Positions 1 through 11,694 are shown, counted from the first letter of the stretch. The stretch: DNA of 64,000 bases from Hymenopellis radicata (GCA_015501595.1 JADNRX010000042.1:173212-237211), one strand, 5' to 3'. Numbers and translations: made by a program. The notes: a model not told the origin generated them from the letters alone.

Positions 1-1834
1 CCTCATCGTTGCGAGCGACGTCGACGATGCGGCAGCCGACGTGTTGCCCCTCACAGGCTGCCGCCAAGCAGGGGGTGGACTCGTGTAGCCAAATGCCGCG
101 TCGCCCATCGTCTCCGTCACGCCATATTTGCTGCTCTTCGTTGTCGCGACCGACGTCGACGATGCAGCAGGCCCAGTTACGTTCCTTCGCGCTCCTGAAG
201 CGGTACTTCGCGGATGCGATACTGATTCCCGTTTTCCCAGTGCCATTGGGCCCGACACGATCCTAGCCGCCGTCGGTGCTGTCTGTGTCTGCGCAGCTGA
301 ACCTCCCGCGAGTCGTGCATATAATGGGGTCGGCGCCGACACGTTTGGTGCGGACGGAGCAGGAGGGCCTGCAGTGGTGTCATTGGGTGCAGGCTTTTGT
401 TTCGACTTTTTGCGAAGGAATCCAGCCATCGCACGAGTCGTCGTCGTCACTGTCGTACACGACGAGCTCAAGGCTTTCGTGGTTGTCGTCGTCCTCGGAG
501 AATTTGTGAGAAATCGTTATTGCTTCCGCACCGTATGTTAGCCGTCAATGACCCATGGGAAAAGACTGCCGCATTTGGAATCCATTGTTCCTTGCACTGA
601 CGAAACTGGTGATGTTGGACGACATGTTGCCCTGTTCTTGCCGTACGCTGAGAATTTCGAATGTCGTAGAATGAGAGGAAAAAGGGCGTCTAACGTAAAT
701 AGAGCTCGAACCAGCCAAGGTGTCCTGAGCGCCACTGATTGCCGTCAATTATATTCAATCTGTCCGGGAAACAGCGAGGACTGTATTATTGACGGTATAT
801 AAATCCGCGCCCTCGTTGACTCCATGGAGATGAACGTCATCGACAACTTCGCGTTCACTGTGGAATGTCGGGTAACTTTCCAGTGCAACGATTGACTCTT
901 GTACTCTTTCAAAAGAGAAACTAGAAACTTACACTGTCTTCGATCCTCATTCACTCATCTTCCATCATTCGTCCTGACCATCATGAGCTTAATTAGTCTT
1001 GGACTAGTCGCGCCATCCCTTACCCAGCTGTAGCCAGTCTCGCTACTTTAGCTCGGCGGCGGCGCCAAGAGCCTTTCCTGTACGTAGATCCCGATTCCGT
1101 ACCTTCATCTCGCTAACCTGGGCAGCGCGTCAATCTCAACGCCGTCCATCATGATATATGATAACCTTGATCGAACACGGACATATAACGGCGCTACGCT
1201 TCTGCGGTCGAGATCAAGTCGAGATTCGAGTCCGAAAGGTATCGTTCTTTAGAGACGCGGACATATACATTGGCCTTTACCAAACAATACTGAGCCAACG
1301 GGTGTCTGAAGTTTGACCGTCGCATTCATGAGGCTAGAAAGCTCCAACTGGAGCAGGATGTATGCGCCGTGAGGAAATCGGACTTCTTGTAGACGCCGCG
1401 CGTAGTATGCCCGGAATAAGTTTCATTGACCAGCCAGAAAATGATCAAATACTCAGTGAGCGCCGCGGCATAGATGGCCTTTACTCTGTGGCGTAAATCC
1501 TAGGGCCCGCTTAGTCGTGTGCGTTTTTGTTCGGGTTCAAGTTGCCTCGCATTCGAATCGATGATAAGGATGTCTAGACTCTCATGTCTGTTACTGAAGC
1601 AACGGTTCGAATGAGGGTCTTGTGCAGTGATAGGACCGAGGCCATACGGACAATAACGCGTGCTAAAAGGGAATCACCCCGCACAAAGCTCCGTAGCCTG
1701 TACTACAGCGTGATGAGGACGAACGAAGGATCCAACCAAAAACGAGCGTATCAACTTCCTAGTCACCCGGGCCTGGCCGACCCTGAACGTTAGCACAAGT
1801 TCCAAGCAAGTTGTAAAAGATCCTAATGAGCCAG
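1..1834. other. Left flank, no supportable gene
   Basis: The first 550 bases are GC-rich and contain a diverged direct repeat of GACGTCGACGATGC about 130 bases apart (near 17 and 150). An open frame at 128-541 is alanine/valine-rich and matches no family I know; overlapping frames are open on both strands, as expected from composition. A good TATA box (TATATAAA) lies at 796-803, followed by short ATG frames at 823 and 982 that stop quickly. I see no continuation with intron signals, so this may be a dead promoter or the start of a decayed gene. Nothing else is recognisable up to the tRNA. Confidence 0.4.
796..803 (+). promoter_or_regulatory. TATA box without a recognisable gene
   Basis: TATATAAA is followed about 25-30 bases later by an ATG (823) and further on by a pyrimidine-rich leader (about 945-980) ending at a second ATG (982). 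Both frames are short. The arrangement looks like a core promoter, but no supported gene is attached to it. Confidence 0.3.
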
Positions 1835-1924
1835 TTCCCTCTAGCCGACTTGAACGACTGACCTCGTCATAATCTGTGGAACTGCTTATACTAGTGACGC
1901 GCTCTACCACTGAGCTAAGAGGGA
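1835..1924 (-). tRNA. tRNA-Thr (anticodon AGU) with 18-nt intron
   Basis: Read on the minus strand, the acceptor stem TCCCTCT pairs perfectly with AGAGGGA. The D arm is GCTC AGTGGTA GAGC. The anticodon stem CGTCA/TGACG encloses a 7-nt loop CT-AGT-A-A interrupted after the base 3' of the anticodon by an 18-nt intron, the normal nuclear tRNA intron position. The T arm AGTCG-TTCAAGT-CGGCT pairs fully (one G-U). The AGT anticodon is threonine; A34 would be read as inosine. CCA is not encoded, as expected for a eukaryote. The region downstream on the minus strand (below 1835) has no clear T run in the first few bases. Confidence 0.9.
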
Positions 1925-2020
1925 TGTAGGCTCCCCAGTGCTTACTCAGGTTCTGCCAATAATTTGAAATGACGCTCGATCGATAGAGTGCCTTGTACCT
2001 CAGGATCATCTCCTCTGTTC

Positions 2021-2630
2021 ATGACGGCCACAACGACGTCGAGCGCGATGGCCAGCGACGCGCCACCGGAGGAAATTTCGCGGCCATCTCTCGACGGAGG
2101 CAGCCTCTACGCTGTCCTCCTCTTTCGCGGCGACTACACCACCTGGGACTGGGCCTTTTTCGTCCCCGATGCCGCCAAAACACCCATCGGCGCCCTCGGA
2201 TCCCTGTTCCACACCACCCAAGGCTCGGCGGGGCGCTGGGCCTTTGCAATGGAGAACTCGGCCGACTTTCACCAGTGCGCCGAGGCCGTGGCTATGGTCC
2301 GCCTCGCCGACCTCCACGGCCTTGGCAGCTTCGCAGACGTCGTCCAGGAGCTCACCGCCACGTTCAATACCGTCGATACGAGCAACACACACCCCGCAGA
2401 ATTCAGCTCGCGGCTCTGGTTCATCGAGGCGATCTGCGTCCTGCATGATTGCGGCTTCGTGACCTGCGACGATGCCTGGCTGCTAGAAAGGGAGTTAAAG
2501 CGCTATGCTTTTAGCGCCATGGATTCGTATCTCGAAGGGGGAGGTACGTCTCCATCGGTGCCTTTTATTTCTTTAAATCTCATTTCGGGGGCCAGGTTAT
2601 AAGCTGTTCAAATCAGAACACTGTTCATAG
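2021..2630 (+). CDS. Conserved fungal hypothetical protein (two exons)
   Basis: The frame opens at ATG 2021 (a second in-frame ATG at 2048 gives nine fewer residues). Exon 1 runs to 2543, the intron is 2544-2595 (donor GTACGT, acceptor CCAG), and exon 2 ends at TAG 2628-2630; the total is 558 nt, in frame, 185 aa. The protein has an aromatic-rich start (GDYTTWDWAFFVPD), then an FHTTQG..W segment, and a C-terminal helical part with SRLWFIEAICVLHDCGF and CDDAWLLE. This layout resembles short uncharacterised basidiomycete proteins with an N-terminal H..G..W part and a C-terminal C..W..alpha-helical part, but I cannot assign a function. No signal peptide or membrane helix is seen. It lies next to the tRNA on the opposite strand. 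The splice model is supported by frame closure only. Confidence 0.7.
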
Positions 2631-4437
2631 CGGATGGTCTGTTCCTATCCTCGTTCCACACTCCCGCCATCTGATACCCCGCAAAGACCTGTTCGTTCTA
2701 GCTTCCATCTACCTAGATCCGCCGCTAATTTTTGTTACCCCTGCCAGTAACATACACCCTGGGGGTTTCTTGCATGCATGGGCGCGCTTGTGCTCGCCCG
2801 GTTCCTTACTATGATTGTGTAGCTCTGCGGGATATATGCTTGGGTGCAGTATGGCTTCAAATCACAGGATCATTATTTTCAATATCTGCAGTTCGCGTGT
2901 TAAACACCTGATAGGCATTTGACCTTTTCGTCGCAGCGAAGCAACACCATATCCGCTCAACGTGACTATACCGTTGGAGCCAAGCGCGCGTTGACGTTAG
3001 AAATCAACATCGGCATTCCAACTGCGCTCGACCGCGTTCTGGTTTGCATCTCCCTCGATCCGCCACTAATACATGCTCCCATTGCCCTTAATTTCTGGCG
3101 TATAGTAACCGGATTCTTGAAAAGTGCAGCGGCATATACGCGTTGGTTCAAGCTGATGTGGCTCCATCACAAGACCCTAATTGCCTTGGCTGTGTGAAGG
3201 CAGCTGATGTGCACTAACGTTGATCCGCAAAAAAAGAATGCCGTGTTTCGGTATACAACTTCCCGTTGAGGCCTGCGCGTCAGTTTACAAGACTATTAGC
3301 CTCGTACTGACTTGGTAAGCACGCTTCTGGTCTTCGGCTACGGTGTTAACCTGAGTGTAGGATTATATTCATCGGCTTCACGGGGAGTTGAACAAATTCA
3401 AACGCGCCAAGGACAGTTCGCAAAAGATGTACGACCTTCGCACACTCCTGCCGCGGTATCTGAGCGTCGCGTTGATGCGTGCGCTTCAACGGTCAACGGA
3501 AGTCATTTCAACAGCACTGCAGTTATCACGTCTATCGTGCATGTCTCCTCATGCCCGGCGTCTACAAGAAGGACTATTCCCATCATAGCATTTACAGCCT
3601 GGTCAAGTCTTATGTGTCGAGCCAAGATACTCGCAATCAGGCGCGGTAGCCTAGAGACAATGTTCGACATTTCGCGGCGTCCTGCCTGGAGATGCAAGCA
3701 ATCGATCTGGACTATTTGTCACTCGGCTCTTCTTGACTTGATATCCTGTAGCCAGCGTTTAATTGTGGTCTGCCTGACAGTATCGCAGTACTTTTTCGTC
3801 TACGCGTGTTTGACCGGTCTAACTCAGTAGAGCTTCGATTCCGATACGGATTCAGGAAAGAAATTGCTCCACTGATCATAGGGTTCCTTTTTGTGGAAGA
3901 CAGCCTTTGTTGGTGGGCGACACAGGACACCGCCTCGAGCAGCTAGCCCCTTCCCATGTCCAGCTCTAATGGCACAAGAAAGTCTCGTCTTGGTCCGTAC
4001 CGACTTAACGTACAAATGCAATTCTAGGTCCGTTGAACGGAAAGGCGTGAGAGTCATCATGATGATCAAGCCGAACACGGCGCACCTCTTTCCAATCACT
4101 CAACTTTATCTCCCTCACACGTCTAACACATATTGACGTAGGAGGGTATTCAGACAAGACTTCTTAGCTCGCCCCACACAGTTCTGGTAAAGTCTTTCCA
4201 ATGACCATGCGCGACGGTCTCACTGGTACGGGCAATGGAATTACTCCTATCGCGTCCGCTTTCTACTTCTCCTTGTGGAACCTGTCTCGTTCACCACGGC
4301 CTTCTGTAGTGTCCGAGTCAGTAGGCCGCCTTCTCCAGCTAACCCCTTCCCATGTCCAGGTTTGATGGCGCAAGACAGTCTCGTCTTAGTTTGACTTTAA
4401 AAGCCCTTGTCAGATTAGAACTTCGCCATCAACCAAC
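2631..4437. other. Intergenic, decayed sequence with a diverged direct repeat
   Basis: No exon chain could be supported. A 172-codon open frame at 3312-3830 has no recognisable motif. Segments 3939-3995 and 4336-4390 are diverged copies of each other (both contain CCCTTCCCATGTCCAG and AGTCTCGTCTT), showing a local duplication just upstream of the secreted-protein pseudogene. Confidence 0.4.
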
Positions 4438-5232
4438 ATGTCATCATTCCACAAACTCTCCATCTATGTTCTTGCACTATTGTCCGTTACTCCCAGCTCC
4501 TATACTGGCCCGAGTGCAGCGCCTGACAATATCGTGGACGTCACCAGTGTAGACAAGTTCTGGTACGCTTGTTACCACTCACACCCGTCGCCGCGACATC
4601 TTATTCAACAATCCAGTCTCATCGTCCCGCGCACCGCGCACACATCAATCGGTGACAGCGAACATCCAGGCGGGATGCAGACGTACTGTTCACCGCACGG
4701 ACATACAGACCCGAAGCAGGATACCTACCCGCTGACTTTGGCAAGAAGGCAAAGTCGCGTTCAAATCGGGAACGGGCAAGAATGGGAAACGATACACTCA
4801 ATGTAGGTTGCTGTTCAGCCATCGGAGGAGAGAAGTTAATGATTTCTTTAGTAACAGGATGCATCAATTCGAGCAAGCTGGATCGACTCATACCCAGCGA
4901 CGCAGGTGGCCAGTACGATTCGAGTGGTGGATCCAAGGGACAGGGAAATCCACAAGGGAGTGTTTGCCTTGGGTACGTCGCGTTCGCCCAGCTCTGTATC
5001 GTCTTCGCTGATCACGTTGTCCTGGTCATTTTAGGTACAAACACTACGTCGAGCTCGTCGAGCCACGAGGCCCGCGGGCGTGTATTAGGTGCTGCGACGA
5101 TCCAGCCGACTGTCCTACAAACAAAGGTATGTGAACTCAATGCTGTTTCGCGAATGGCACTCATCTGTGAACGTTGTAGACACTTCGGGATGCCCGCGCG
5201 TCATAGACGGGGATTACTTCAATTGCGGATAG
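4438..5232 (+). pseudogene. Frameshifted copy of small cysteine-rich secreted protein
   Basis: This is a second copy of the gene at 40551-41332. It keeps the ATG, a hydrophobic signal-like start and all the same intron positions. The first junction again rebuilds a Cys before IVPRT, and downstream exons read TGCINSSKLDRLIPSD, CIRCCDDPADCP and DTSGCPRVIDGDYFNC to TAG 5230-5232. Between the CSP motif (about 4690) and the KVAFKSG motif (about 4755) this copy is 2 nt shorter than the intact copy, so the reading frame is broken and the protein would end early. Everything else could still splice, so the lesion is recent or the locus is polymorphic. The normal product would be a roughly 190-residue exported protein of unknown function. 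Confidence 0.8.
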
Positions 5233-5548
5233 ATGATGAGATCTGCGAGGAGTTGAAACACAAGTTTTCTCGAGTGAGATGATACCACTAGTTTGAGGCG
5301 AATATACATCATTTGTTTTGAACTGCCGATTTGAGTACATTAATATGGACACCGCCAAGTTGAATAGTGCTGGGACCCGGTCGTTTCCAAGAACTGGAAA
5401 TGCAAGCGAGCCAATTTGTAAGAAGTGGGCGCTGACAAGATGGATCTTCCTCTTCAGTTTCGATCCCGAAAGCACAAGGGGTGCCAGCAAAGGAAGTCTA
5501 TGATTATGGGGAATCTAAAGTCCAAAATCGTCCACGACGATGTACACG

Positions 5549-6463
5549 CTAAATCGAGTAGTGAATAGTTATGGACGCCTGCCGGATATTGTTTGTCCAC
5601 ATTGGAAACTAGGATTTGCATCAGAAAAGTCACGCTGTATTCGTGGCTCTCTTACCTTGGTCATGACAAGCAACGCGACACGGTCGCCGCTCTGCATCAA
5701 ATTGACAAAGTCTGCCTCTCTTCCATATATGCCCCTAGCATGATGGTGACCAGGAGGAATATCGTTATCGATGTCCTTTGGATCCTCTGCTGTCCAGTGT
5801 ACGACGTTCTCCTTGTACGTCTTCACCGCCGTGAGATTCGAGGTAACATGCCAACGTGAACGATCTAAATCCGGGAGCCGTACTTCGCAAGACAAGGCGG
5901 TGTCGCGCTCTGCTGCAGACCGATCGAGTCCTTCTCTGTAGAGATCTACGGGCAGGCTCCTCTCAACTCCGGAAACCCACCAGGGAGTACTGTCGTTATC
6001 TGAACGAATTATCGCCGCTTCAAACCACGTCCAAGACCCGTTATAAGTGCCTGTATTAATGATAGGTCAGTACGTTAGCGGCTGTCTATGTAGACAGGGC
6101 CTTACCACGATGTTCAGGCTCCCCGCCCCATCCTTGATCGCAGCTCTCCGTCTGAATCGTGATCGCTTTCACAAACTTGGCATGGGCGGGTACACGCGGC
6201 GATACGAGGTAGCACCACTCTGCCGTGGGATATGGGCTGCCTTCCCGTCGTGCAGACTTTACTGCCACGTCGAGGAAACGTTCGCTGCGCACGGAGGGCC
6301 AGTATTCAGCCATGTCGAGAATGATTTCGATGAGCTCGGCGGGAATATCGATGGCAGAAAAGAATAGACTGCGTAGGCGGTTAATGTCTTCTTCTGTGGG
6401 TACATAGTCGTGCGTGTCAACATCGGGTGCAGCGACCTCCTCTGACGATTGACTCGCGCCCAT
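5549..6463 (-). CDS. Conserved fungal protein of unknown function, possible N-myristoylated start
   Basis: Three exons: 6106-6463, 5656-6050 and 5549-5608, with introns of 55 and 47 bp. They sum to 813 nt and a 270-aa protein. The order of conserved motifs is: N-terminal PAELIEIILDMAEYWP (an F-box-like helix pattern), a DQGWGG motif, GTYNGSWTWFEAAI rebuilt exactly across intron 1, NVVHW, GDRVALL, and finally FPMWTN..QASITIHYSI rebuilt across intron 2. I recognise this motif series from uncharacterised ascomycete and basidiomycete proteins, with no known activity. The chosen start, MGASQS, fits the N-myristoylation pattern Gly2 with Ser6; upstream in-frame codons exist to 6706 but look like leader. 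It is tail-to-head with the glycosidase on the same strand, about 300 bp apart. Confidence 0.85.
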
Positions 6464-6765
6464 GTCTGGAAGAAGGCTAATGTCAGCGATTACACACAAG
6501 GTAGTTGTCAAGACTCCCTGTTTAGCGACTTCCACAGAAGAAACTCTTATCTTGCGTTTATCTTGAGTTCCTTCAATTATTGGGAATCTAGGTGGTGGAT
6601 AATTGGGACTTGCAGAAGGTGAGGATGCCAGTCGAAGTATAAGGACAAGATGGAAAGCTGCGTCATTGGATATTTGAAACGCCCACGTGGGGTCGTCCGT
6701 CCTCAACTACACAGGAAGTCCGGTGGTGCCGAGAGACAACACCGACTCGCATTGAAAGTACTCTA

Positions 6766-9700
6766 CTATACATGCAAAGGAACTTGCTTGTTATCGGTAA
6801 AACTACCGTTACCTCGCAAGCCTTTGCTCTTAAACACAGGAAACTCGCTTATCCTCAGCTTCGTTGCCTACCAAAGAAGCATCAGCACCAACAATTCTCA
6901 TCAGTGCATATATACTTACCCCGTACGGCGTCAGAACAATTCTCTTCTCTTCGCCCACACATTCGGGGTTCTCGGGCGGCTCCGCGGGGAACATATCCCC
7001 AGCTAACGGCCAGTCGATGAGGCAGGCCAAGACGCTGATGCTGACCGGAGGACGTCCCGACTCCCATATTGGCGAAGGCAGCACTTTCAATTCGGATGTC
7101 GAGTCGTAGTGGTATTCCGCCGTGCTGGGGTCAATCGCATATTGCCATGCTCCGACAGGATCGAGCTGGAGATCAACTGCGTGCGCCTCGCGAGGATCAG
7201 TCTTGATGACGGTTTCCGTACGTTCAACTGAAGAAAAGACATGTCAGTTTCGATGGGTCGCAAATGTATGCGATACCCACTGTCAAATGCATAGTTGAGC
7301 GGCCCTCTGTGGATAGCGACACTATTGTTGGGGCGACTTTCTGTGACAGCGATTAGAGCATATCTTAAACAGAGAAAGGAACAGTATACCTATCGAGATC
7401 GGCGACGACAGAGCGAGCGTGATGCGTCTCTTGCCAGGTGTGATGTATATGCCCAGTAGACCTTCCAAAGGTTTCAATGCCTCCATTTGTTCATCGTCGA
7501 GAGCAAATGTTCCACCACTGACCCAGCTGGGAATACGAACATAGTACATGAATGGCTTCGTCGCAGTCACCGTTGTAACCAGGACATCACCGAACGGGTA
7601 TTGCGTCTCTACATTGACGGTAACATGATTGTCTGCAATGAGAACGGTAAGTCGACGGTAGGTCTCGCAAGGAATATGCGAACCTCCGGCGAGAATAGTC
7701 GAAACATTGAATGGTCCCAGATAAACATGGACGAGGGATGCTCGATCCGGCGTTGTGACAAACGCGTTGGTAATGAACTTCGGCCATCCTTGAGGGAAAT
7801 TGACAGTACAACATCTATAAACTGTATCAAGACCTAAGGCAGCAGAAGAGCGCGGGAATGCATACGGATAATTAGGCTCTAAGCCAAAGATGTTGGATTC
7901 CGGCCTGCACTCGTGTAACAACGTTGAGGGAAGGTCCAGATGACGTGAAGCAAACAAACACACCCATCCTCCGGGAAAGGATTTCTGTCAAGCGTGAGTG
8001 ATAATCACACGATGATCTGCGTAACGTACGGGGTCATATTCTTAGCCGCTATCTGGTTTTGCTGCTGCAGATATTGTCTGCCCCACATATCTAGCAACTG
8101 TAAGTCGAACATCGAGTGCACGTAGAGATGAAAGTCAGACCTGATGTGATCGTCGCAGGAAGAGCATTATAAGTCACCCGCTCAACCTGATCTTCATGAG
8201 TGCCAGCCGACCGACCATGATACAACACGAACTCGATCCGCATACTTGAAGTCCCCGGTGACCTGGTAGAGGTACGATCCTCTACTTTGCTATCAGCGAC
8301 GATGCGGTCGTTCTTGAAGGGAGACTACGAACGAGAACATCAATTCCTGTTGGAGTGTTTCAGCTTCTGTGTCGATGGGTGTACTGATCATCTTACCACA
8401 ACCAGACACAATTCAGATCTGAACAGGGAGGTTAGTCTAAAAGTCTCGGTGGCACGCACGAGAAGTTCACCCTCTGGCTGCCGTTAGCCCGGAAAGCATC
8501 TCATCTGCGCCAAATGCACCGGATGGTCGTCCATGATATTTGAACATGAGATCCCAACCTTTGCTTGCGGCGTCCAAGTCTTCGCGTCAACTAAGTCCAG
8601 GAAAGCAAACGAGTGAGCGTAGAAGAACGTACCAGACACGTTATGGGTGAATCGATAAGTGGCCGGCAGCGCTTTCATGCCTTCGGCCATGTTCACTCCG
8701 TGCCACTGGAGACATATCAGTGGCGAATCACAATAGGATGTAACGACCACGTACGAAGAGTTCTTGTCCGAATGGGTTCTCCAGGGTCTCGACTTCCAAC
8801 CAACGCCTGGTGAGATCCCAAACGGGCGAGGGAGCCTATCACGAGCTTACCAGCGACGGTGGGGAAATACTAGAACGCTATCGTTGAGTCCAGGGATGAC
8901 TATTTTAGGTGAGGTTGTACCTCTTCGGCAAAGATCTTCTCCCAGGGAGCGCCCGTCCACTTCAGGCGAATCATCGTATCCACGAGAAGCTCTTCCTGCC
9001 CATTCGGGTGATTGTCGTATAGCCTAGACAAATGATTAGAGACATTGACCAAGAACAAAAGAGACGAACCATTGTAAAGCGATTACAAAGTCTTCCCATC
9101 GCGTTGCGGCCCAATCATCGACGCCTTCGCCTCTCCTCAACATCTCGTTCGCCACCTTCACAAACCGATGCATTGCATTGACGACTCGGTCCGTCAAGCT
9201 AGGGTCGACTTCCACCATCTGGATTGCGCCAAAGAAGAAGGGGTAGCGACCCCACAAGAACCGCGGTTTCTCCGTTCCAACTTCCGGGCCTAGCCAACCC
9301 GTCTCATCTTGATGGTCGAGTACGTAGTCGAGGAAGTCGTACGTCTTGAGGATGAGCTCCGAGTTGTTTACGAGAACGCTGTTCGGGACCATGGCGTTCT
9401 GTGCTATGTCAGACAAGGGATATCGAGGACGGTGCGACACGTGCAAACCAGTAGCTTCCCGCTATAACGCAGTGAGTCGAGAAAACATGTTTAGTGAGAA
9501 ATAAAGACACACCTTCCTCTAGGTACGAATAATAAGAATCCCCTCCCCACCAATCCGTATTCTTTACCCTGAAATGCGTTGAACGCTCGATAGTGGCGAG
9601 AACAAACGCGTCTCACAAATCATAGAATTCGTGCATGTGCCCTGCGACGCCATTGGTTTGGACGACAAGCTGAGGTCTATTAGCACAGATGCTATAGATG

Positions 9701-9889
9701 ATAGAGGTGCCTTACTTGATCATAGAGCCACGCCGTCGGTCGAATCTCCCCAAGCGGCAGTGCTGTGAACTTTGGTGGGGCCACTAGTAGAACTGATCAC
9801 AACCAGTTTCCGGAGAAGGAGAAGTAGTACACACGGGATGATGCAGCGGCTCCCAGCGCAACAAAAGGCAGGAAAAGTCCGACAGCCAT
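6766..9889 (-). CDS. Secreted GH127-like glycoside hydrolase (DUF1680, beta-L-arabinofuranosidase type)
   Basis: I could chain 22 exons with 21 GT-AG introns (37-59 bp); they sum to 2,094 nt, 697 aa, ending at TAG 6766-6768. The start gives a short signal peptide (MAVGLFLPFVALGAAASS). Conserved pieces in order: TALPLGEIRPTAWLYDQ, VQTNGVAGHMHEFYD, TGWLGPEV, LWGRYPFF, RWEDFVIALQW, WHGVNMAEG, GAFGADEMLSG, RGSELC, VTYNALPATIT, NIFGLEPNYPCCTVN, IHRGPLNYAFD and LTPYGATKLRISEFP. In GH127 enzymes the Glu and Cys residues of motifs like ADE, E-x-C and CC bind zinc and form the catalytic centre (Cys nucleophile); all are present here. The expected role is removing L-arabinofuranose from plant glycans outside the cell, but GH127/GH146-type specificity cannot be told from sequence. 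One exon is only 14 nt (8333-8346). The segment 8706-8750 can be kept or spliced without changing frame. Confidence 0.88.
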
Positions 9890-10465
9890 TTTGTGGCGAT
9901 ATGGTGGTGGGAGGCAAAGATATCTGCGACATAATTAGGTCGGTTGACCACACGATGGTGATAAGGCAAGAGAGCGAACCTGATGCCGGCACTGGCAAGC
10001 GGCCCGAGCCTAGAACGTGTCTTCTAGAAGGACTCGTATAGATCAATTGTGGCTGAGCTCGCATGAACGCTAACGCTCGTCGTTGCGAGTACTACTGAAT
10101 AAAGTAAGGAGCCCAGTACTAATTGAATTCAAGCAAGTCACGATGGCGGGACCTCGGGCGAACGCGGGTTTAAGAGGAATCAAGGGGAGACCGCCTCTGG
10201 TAAAATGTGGGTAACATTACGATGCGTCAACAGAATGCAGAACGAACTGGCGGGGCAGTTCTGTGGCGCGCAATGTCGCAAATCCGTTGTCTGGCGTTCC
10301 GGGAGTCCGTCTCAGACTCGGGCCTGGTGTTAGGGTTTTCAGTGCGATGAAAGGAACAAGAAAGTAGATTGAGCACCTTCAAGCCATCAATCAAACACCG
10401 GCGTGTCCGTTAGAGTCTAGTTGAGGCGCGGCCGTCATCCATTGGAAAATGGAAAATGACAGTGT

Positions 10466-10648
10466 CCAGATATGCTTCAGGAAAGGACGGCCATCGAGTA
10501 ATGCTCGTTTCATTGCGAGAACATGGTGGTTCGGAATGAATCTACACAGAATGATGGAGAAGCTCCGATATGCTTCATGTTATCGAGCAATGTTCGTTCA
10601 TTGCTAGAACGGAATGAATATACATTGAATATACATGTAGAATGATGG
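10466..10648. repeat. Tandem direct repeat, two units of about 90 bp
   Basis: Unit 1 (10466-10557) and unit 2 (10565-10648) both run from GATATGCTTCA through ATCGAG.AATG.TCGTT..ATTGC.AGAAC to GGAATGAAT and AGAATGATGG. Small indels separate them. This is a simple local duplication upstream of unit A. Confidence 0.7.
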
Positions 10649-10786
10649 TCCCTAGGCCACGTCATCATTTGATACCTATCAGTAAGCGGCTGGGAAAGCC
10701 CCCGAGAATGACAGGGCTTCACCTCATGCCATCCTCATGTCATGCAGACAAGGAGGCGGTGGACGATTATGATCGGCGATGAATCC

Positions 10787-11055
10787 GAGTCAACCACAGA
10801 TCACCTCGAGAGAAGGTCGAATGGGGTACATGGGTTCCCTCAACCGCAGTCGTCTCCGGATGCTTCTTTCGTCGCCAAGAGACTGTGACATCAGCGCTGT
10901 TGTAGGTGCGCATCGGCGCTCCCCTGCTCTCGACTCTCCATCAACATTTCCGTTCTCTCCGATCTTGTTGTCCATTCCATTGCACGTCCAGTTACGAGGC
11001 AGGCACCTGTCTCTCCCCATATTACTGTGGTCAAGAAACTTATCAAGAACAAACT
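10787..11055. repeat. Near-identical 269-bp block, copy A
   Basis: By eye this block differs from 22404-22672 at only three positions over 269 nt, with no indel. It marks the left part of the duplicated unit A. An ATG frame is open on both strands in both copies, but since the sequences are almost identical that carries little information. The sequences immediately outside it are clearly less alike, so the block is unusually well conserved within the duplication. No family is recognised. Confidence 0.8.
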
Positions 11056-11686
11056 AGCAGGGACTCTATTCTTGCCGCCGGCGCTAATCGCAAACCCGCG
11101 TCTACAGGCACCTACATAACTCTATTTAATCCTTGTTTCCTTCCGTTGTATAGAGGCCGATGCCGGTCGAAGATCCAGAACTGACACGTTCTTGATCTGA
11201 TCGCAGTGATTGCCTGTGCGTACCTGCCCCGAACCTCTCTTGTTCTCGGCGGTGACTCGAATATCGTCTCTGTCCCAGTGATTCGTTCCCTCTTCCATTT
11301 CATCCCTTTCATTCGACGCATGGCTGGGGTTTATCTATTTTCACATGCCTGCGGTTTCACTACTCGCGACGGTTCTATCGGTGATGGGGTGCATTCTTAG
11401 TACTACAGCACTTGTTGTGCGTCCATTTCTCGATGACGTGTCCTTATGTGTAACCGCTTCCCACAGCGTTGTACCTTCTATTGAACAATGTACTTGAACA
11501 CGCTAGTACACATGCTGCGCGCGTGTGACAGTCTTTCCAAGGTTGCCAATCCCGCACTGCGCCACAAACGGACCTTCCTGCCAGGAAGGGTCAACACGGT
11601 CAAACAGGTCTCCGCTTTTTGGAAATGGAGACTTCCACACCTCGTGTTCACAAGCATGCAATGCAGATGTCCGTTATGGAGGCTGC

Positions 11687-11694
11687 TTTATAAG
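11687..11694 (+). promoter_or_regulatory. TATA-like element upstream of hypothetical gene A
   Basis: TTTATAAG lies in a segment conserved with copy B (11510-11700 versus 23155-23340, about 90% alike by eye). It precedes a conserved ATG (11840) whose frame runs into a possible donor GTGCGT. The matching site in B is CTATATAAG at 23324-23332. Confidence 0.45.

Noticed and set aside
1674..2009. Minus-strand 111-codon frame
   Set aside because: It runs across the tRNA-Thr gene and has no protein motif.
2006..2446. Minus-strand 146-codon frame opposite the hypothetical gene
   Set aside because: It is a shadow of the plus-strand gene, which has a splice-closed frame and family-like motifs.
3312..3830. 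172-codon plus frame as a gene
   Set aside because: No recognisable motif, no conserved copy in the window, and average composition; kept only as an uncharacterised open frame.
10779..11057. Open frame starting MNPSQPQIT, with a matching frame in unit B, as a conserved small protein
   Set aside because: The two copies are 99% identical DNA and both strands are open, so frame conservation is not evidence of coding; no splice-supported extension was found.
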